A stretch of DNA of 64,000 bases. Origin: Whitmania pigra (taxonomy: Eukaryota > Annelida > Clitellata > Hirudinida > Haemopidae). The stretch lies in the NCBI GenBank assembly GCA_021613335.1, contig JAJTWR010000481.1:2872501-2936500 (forward strand), written 5' to 3'. This document shows positions 62,565 through 64,000 of this stretch, one piece after another (position 1 is the stretch's first letter; the number at the start of each line of letters is the position of its first letter). The notes beneath the pieces were generated by a model that was not told the origin of the DNA, did not search any database, and worked only from the letters and a program-made list of their open reading frames with translations. Both the position numbers and the translations under genes were made by a program.

Positions 62565-62965
62565 CTAACAAAAAAATCTTAATTAATTCATGCATGCGAC
62601 CTGGGATGATGATTGGATTTCAGAAATAAATAAATAAATAAAAATGCATAGAAAAAGTACCTTTGCAGAAAAATTCGGATTATATATGAATTTATAAGCA
62701 ATTACTTCTATGTTATTAGGCTTTAAGTTTTTTTTTTTTTAGATTTTTTTATCTGTACCCATCAAAATATCATTTTTCCGATTGTCGAATCTTAACAGGT
62801 AAGTGAAAGCTGCCGAGACTTTTATTAACCACTGTAAAAAAAGCTAAATGAATCAAATCACCAACGTCAGGAAAACGTAATGCTAATCTACTCCATCTAA
62901 AGTCAAACACTCAAAAACTGCTAAGCAAGCGAATAAATTTCAATCCACGCAATCCGCGGGCTTTT

Positions 62966-63543
62966 CTACGGGGAAGGAGGTGTTGGGCGTTCTTCGAAGG
63001 CGCAGGTCAGAAGCACCACTTTTGGGCATTCCGCGTGGCAGCATCCATAGTAGAACTCACGTGAACCAATTGTCTAAAGCAAACTAACTCGATTTATTTT
63101 CATTAAAGTAATTTAATTAAAACTCACTCAATGCACCTCTATTATTATTATTATTATTACTATTATTATTATTTATTATTATTATTATTGTTATTTTCAT
63201 TATCATTATTTTTAATTGTTTTTTAAAGTCATCCCCAAGTTTCGACAATGAAAAATCGATGATTAAATATAAAACATTGTCATGCATTGTTTTTTACTGC
63301 ATTTTAAATTAGTCAAGCTTTACTGTAAATTAAAATTAAAATTAACTATAAATTAAAACTGCCAATTCTTACCTTTTCCATTTCATTGGCAATGTCGTTT
63401 AATTCCTGTTCATTTCGATGCGAAACGTTTCTTGAACCACTGAGAATTTTAATGACTCTGCCATTGAATCTGTGATCTTCATGACTTGTTCCATTGCATT
63501 TAGTCAATGAGGCAACATAAAGTTCTAAGTAATTTTCATGATA
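62966..63543 (-). CDS. Cys-cluster family copy 8, partial (5' exon not found)
   Basis: Two in-phase exons are supported: 63543-63373 (YHENYLELYVASLTKC, then GRVIKILSGSRNV and ELNDIANEMEK) and 63073-62966 (TIGSREFYYGCCHAECPKVV, then LLTCAFEERPTPPSP and a stop). The acceptors CAACAG and CTTTAG and the donor AAG/GTAAGA are canonical and all phase 0, as in the complete gene at 54997-55730. An additional Cys follows the usual one (YGCC). The first exon with signal peptide would lie at higher coordinates, possibly beyond the window. The C-terminus is unusually Pro-rich. Confidence 0.6.
63138..63192. repeat. ATT microsatellite in the intron of cluster copy 8
   Basis: A short (ATT)n run with ACT and GTT interruptions, between the two exons of copy 8. 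Confidence 0.85.
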
Positions 63544-64000
63544 CTGTTGATACATAAAAGAATGATTTAATGTATAATCTGATTCATCGGCTATTAGTTT
63601 AAATGTCAGTTAATGTTAATTAATGTAAAATAAACATAAAATCTACAGTTTATCAACTGAAGATCAACTTTGCTGTAATTTAATTATCTTTAAAAAACTG
63701 GTTCAAAAATTTCATAATTACACAAATCATATTTTAAATACTTCTTACATTATCTTATTAAATAATTTTCAAAAATTACAGATCCGCATTTGTTCCGCAT
63801 TTGCTAATTAACACAGATTTCTTTAAATCAATATGGAATTCAATCAACAAAGAATTTTTCAAATTTATTTGCCCAATAAAAGTTGAGATTTATTAGATAC
63901 TCTAATAATTACAGTAAAATCACTTGGAGCTAAATGTCTGAATTTCTTGAAAGATAACAAAAGCGTTTTCAAGTTTCCAAAGGATCCAAAAAAGTCTCCA
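63544..64000. other. Region upstream of cluster copy 8
   Basis: No exon with an ATG and hydrophobic leader was recognised on the minus strand here, and no other feature is supported. Confidence 0.4.

Overview
This window is AT-rich nuclear DNA from an invertebrate animal. The evidence is multi-exon genes with GT-AG introns, animal protein families (ADRM1/Rpn13, ABCB6, discoidin/F-type lectin-like plus PAN domains, an ADA2/ADGF-like enzyme), eukaryotic cut-and-paste transposons (hAT, Foldback), a LINE fragment and very abundant microsatellites. A lophotrochozoan such as an annelid or mollusc would fit; that placement is inference only.

Layout. 1-22 kb is almost gene-free. It holds the end of a Foldback element (1-572), many GAT, CCAT, GATG, ATT and GAAT arrays, a 40-bp minisatellite carrying perfect RFX X-box matches (8481-8690) and a decayed hAT transposon with TIRs and an 8-bp target duplication (11469-12694). 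22-34 kb holds a minus-strand terminal exon joining an ADA2-like tail to an IPT/TIG domain (22039-22608), two Tol2-like hAT remnants in opposite orientation (24.5-25.1 kb and 32590-33675), a secreted-type gene with two discoidin/fucolectin-like domains and a PAN domain (26310-28440), and a complete proteasome ubiquitin receptor gene ADRM1 (29720-32180, nine exons). 34-49 kb is a tandem pair of complete 20-exon ABCB6/HMT1-type half ABC transporters (34160-43004 and 44234-49022). Their last exons are nearly identical, introns included, while the rest has diverged, which points to gene conversion. 49.4-64 kb holds two more Foldback elements (49426-50476 with a perfect 9-bp target duplication; 57716-58545), a LINE reverse transcriptase fragment, and a minus-strand cluster of small Cys-containing genes. 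One of these is complete (54997-55730, 140 aa, signal peptide), one lacks only its first exon (52828-53699), one is cut by the window edge (62966-63543), and at least five are decaying. The family resembles divergent CAP proteins, but that assignment is tentative.

There is no operon-like logic. The functional themes are lysosomal/mitochondrial-type ABC export (ABCB6 pair), proteasomal ubiquitin recognition (ADRM1), and extracellular or immune-type proteins (lectin-PAN gene, ADA2-like gene, Cys-rich cluster). The most noteworthy features are the Foldback family with a retained C-terminal reading frame, the X-box minisatellite, the ADA2-TIG fusion with a damaged active-site motif, the ABCB6 conversion mosaic and the birth-and-death cluster. 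Exon boundaries were set by hand from splice sites, reading phase and family resemblance, so individual junctions may be off.
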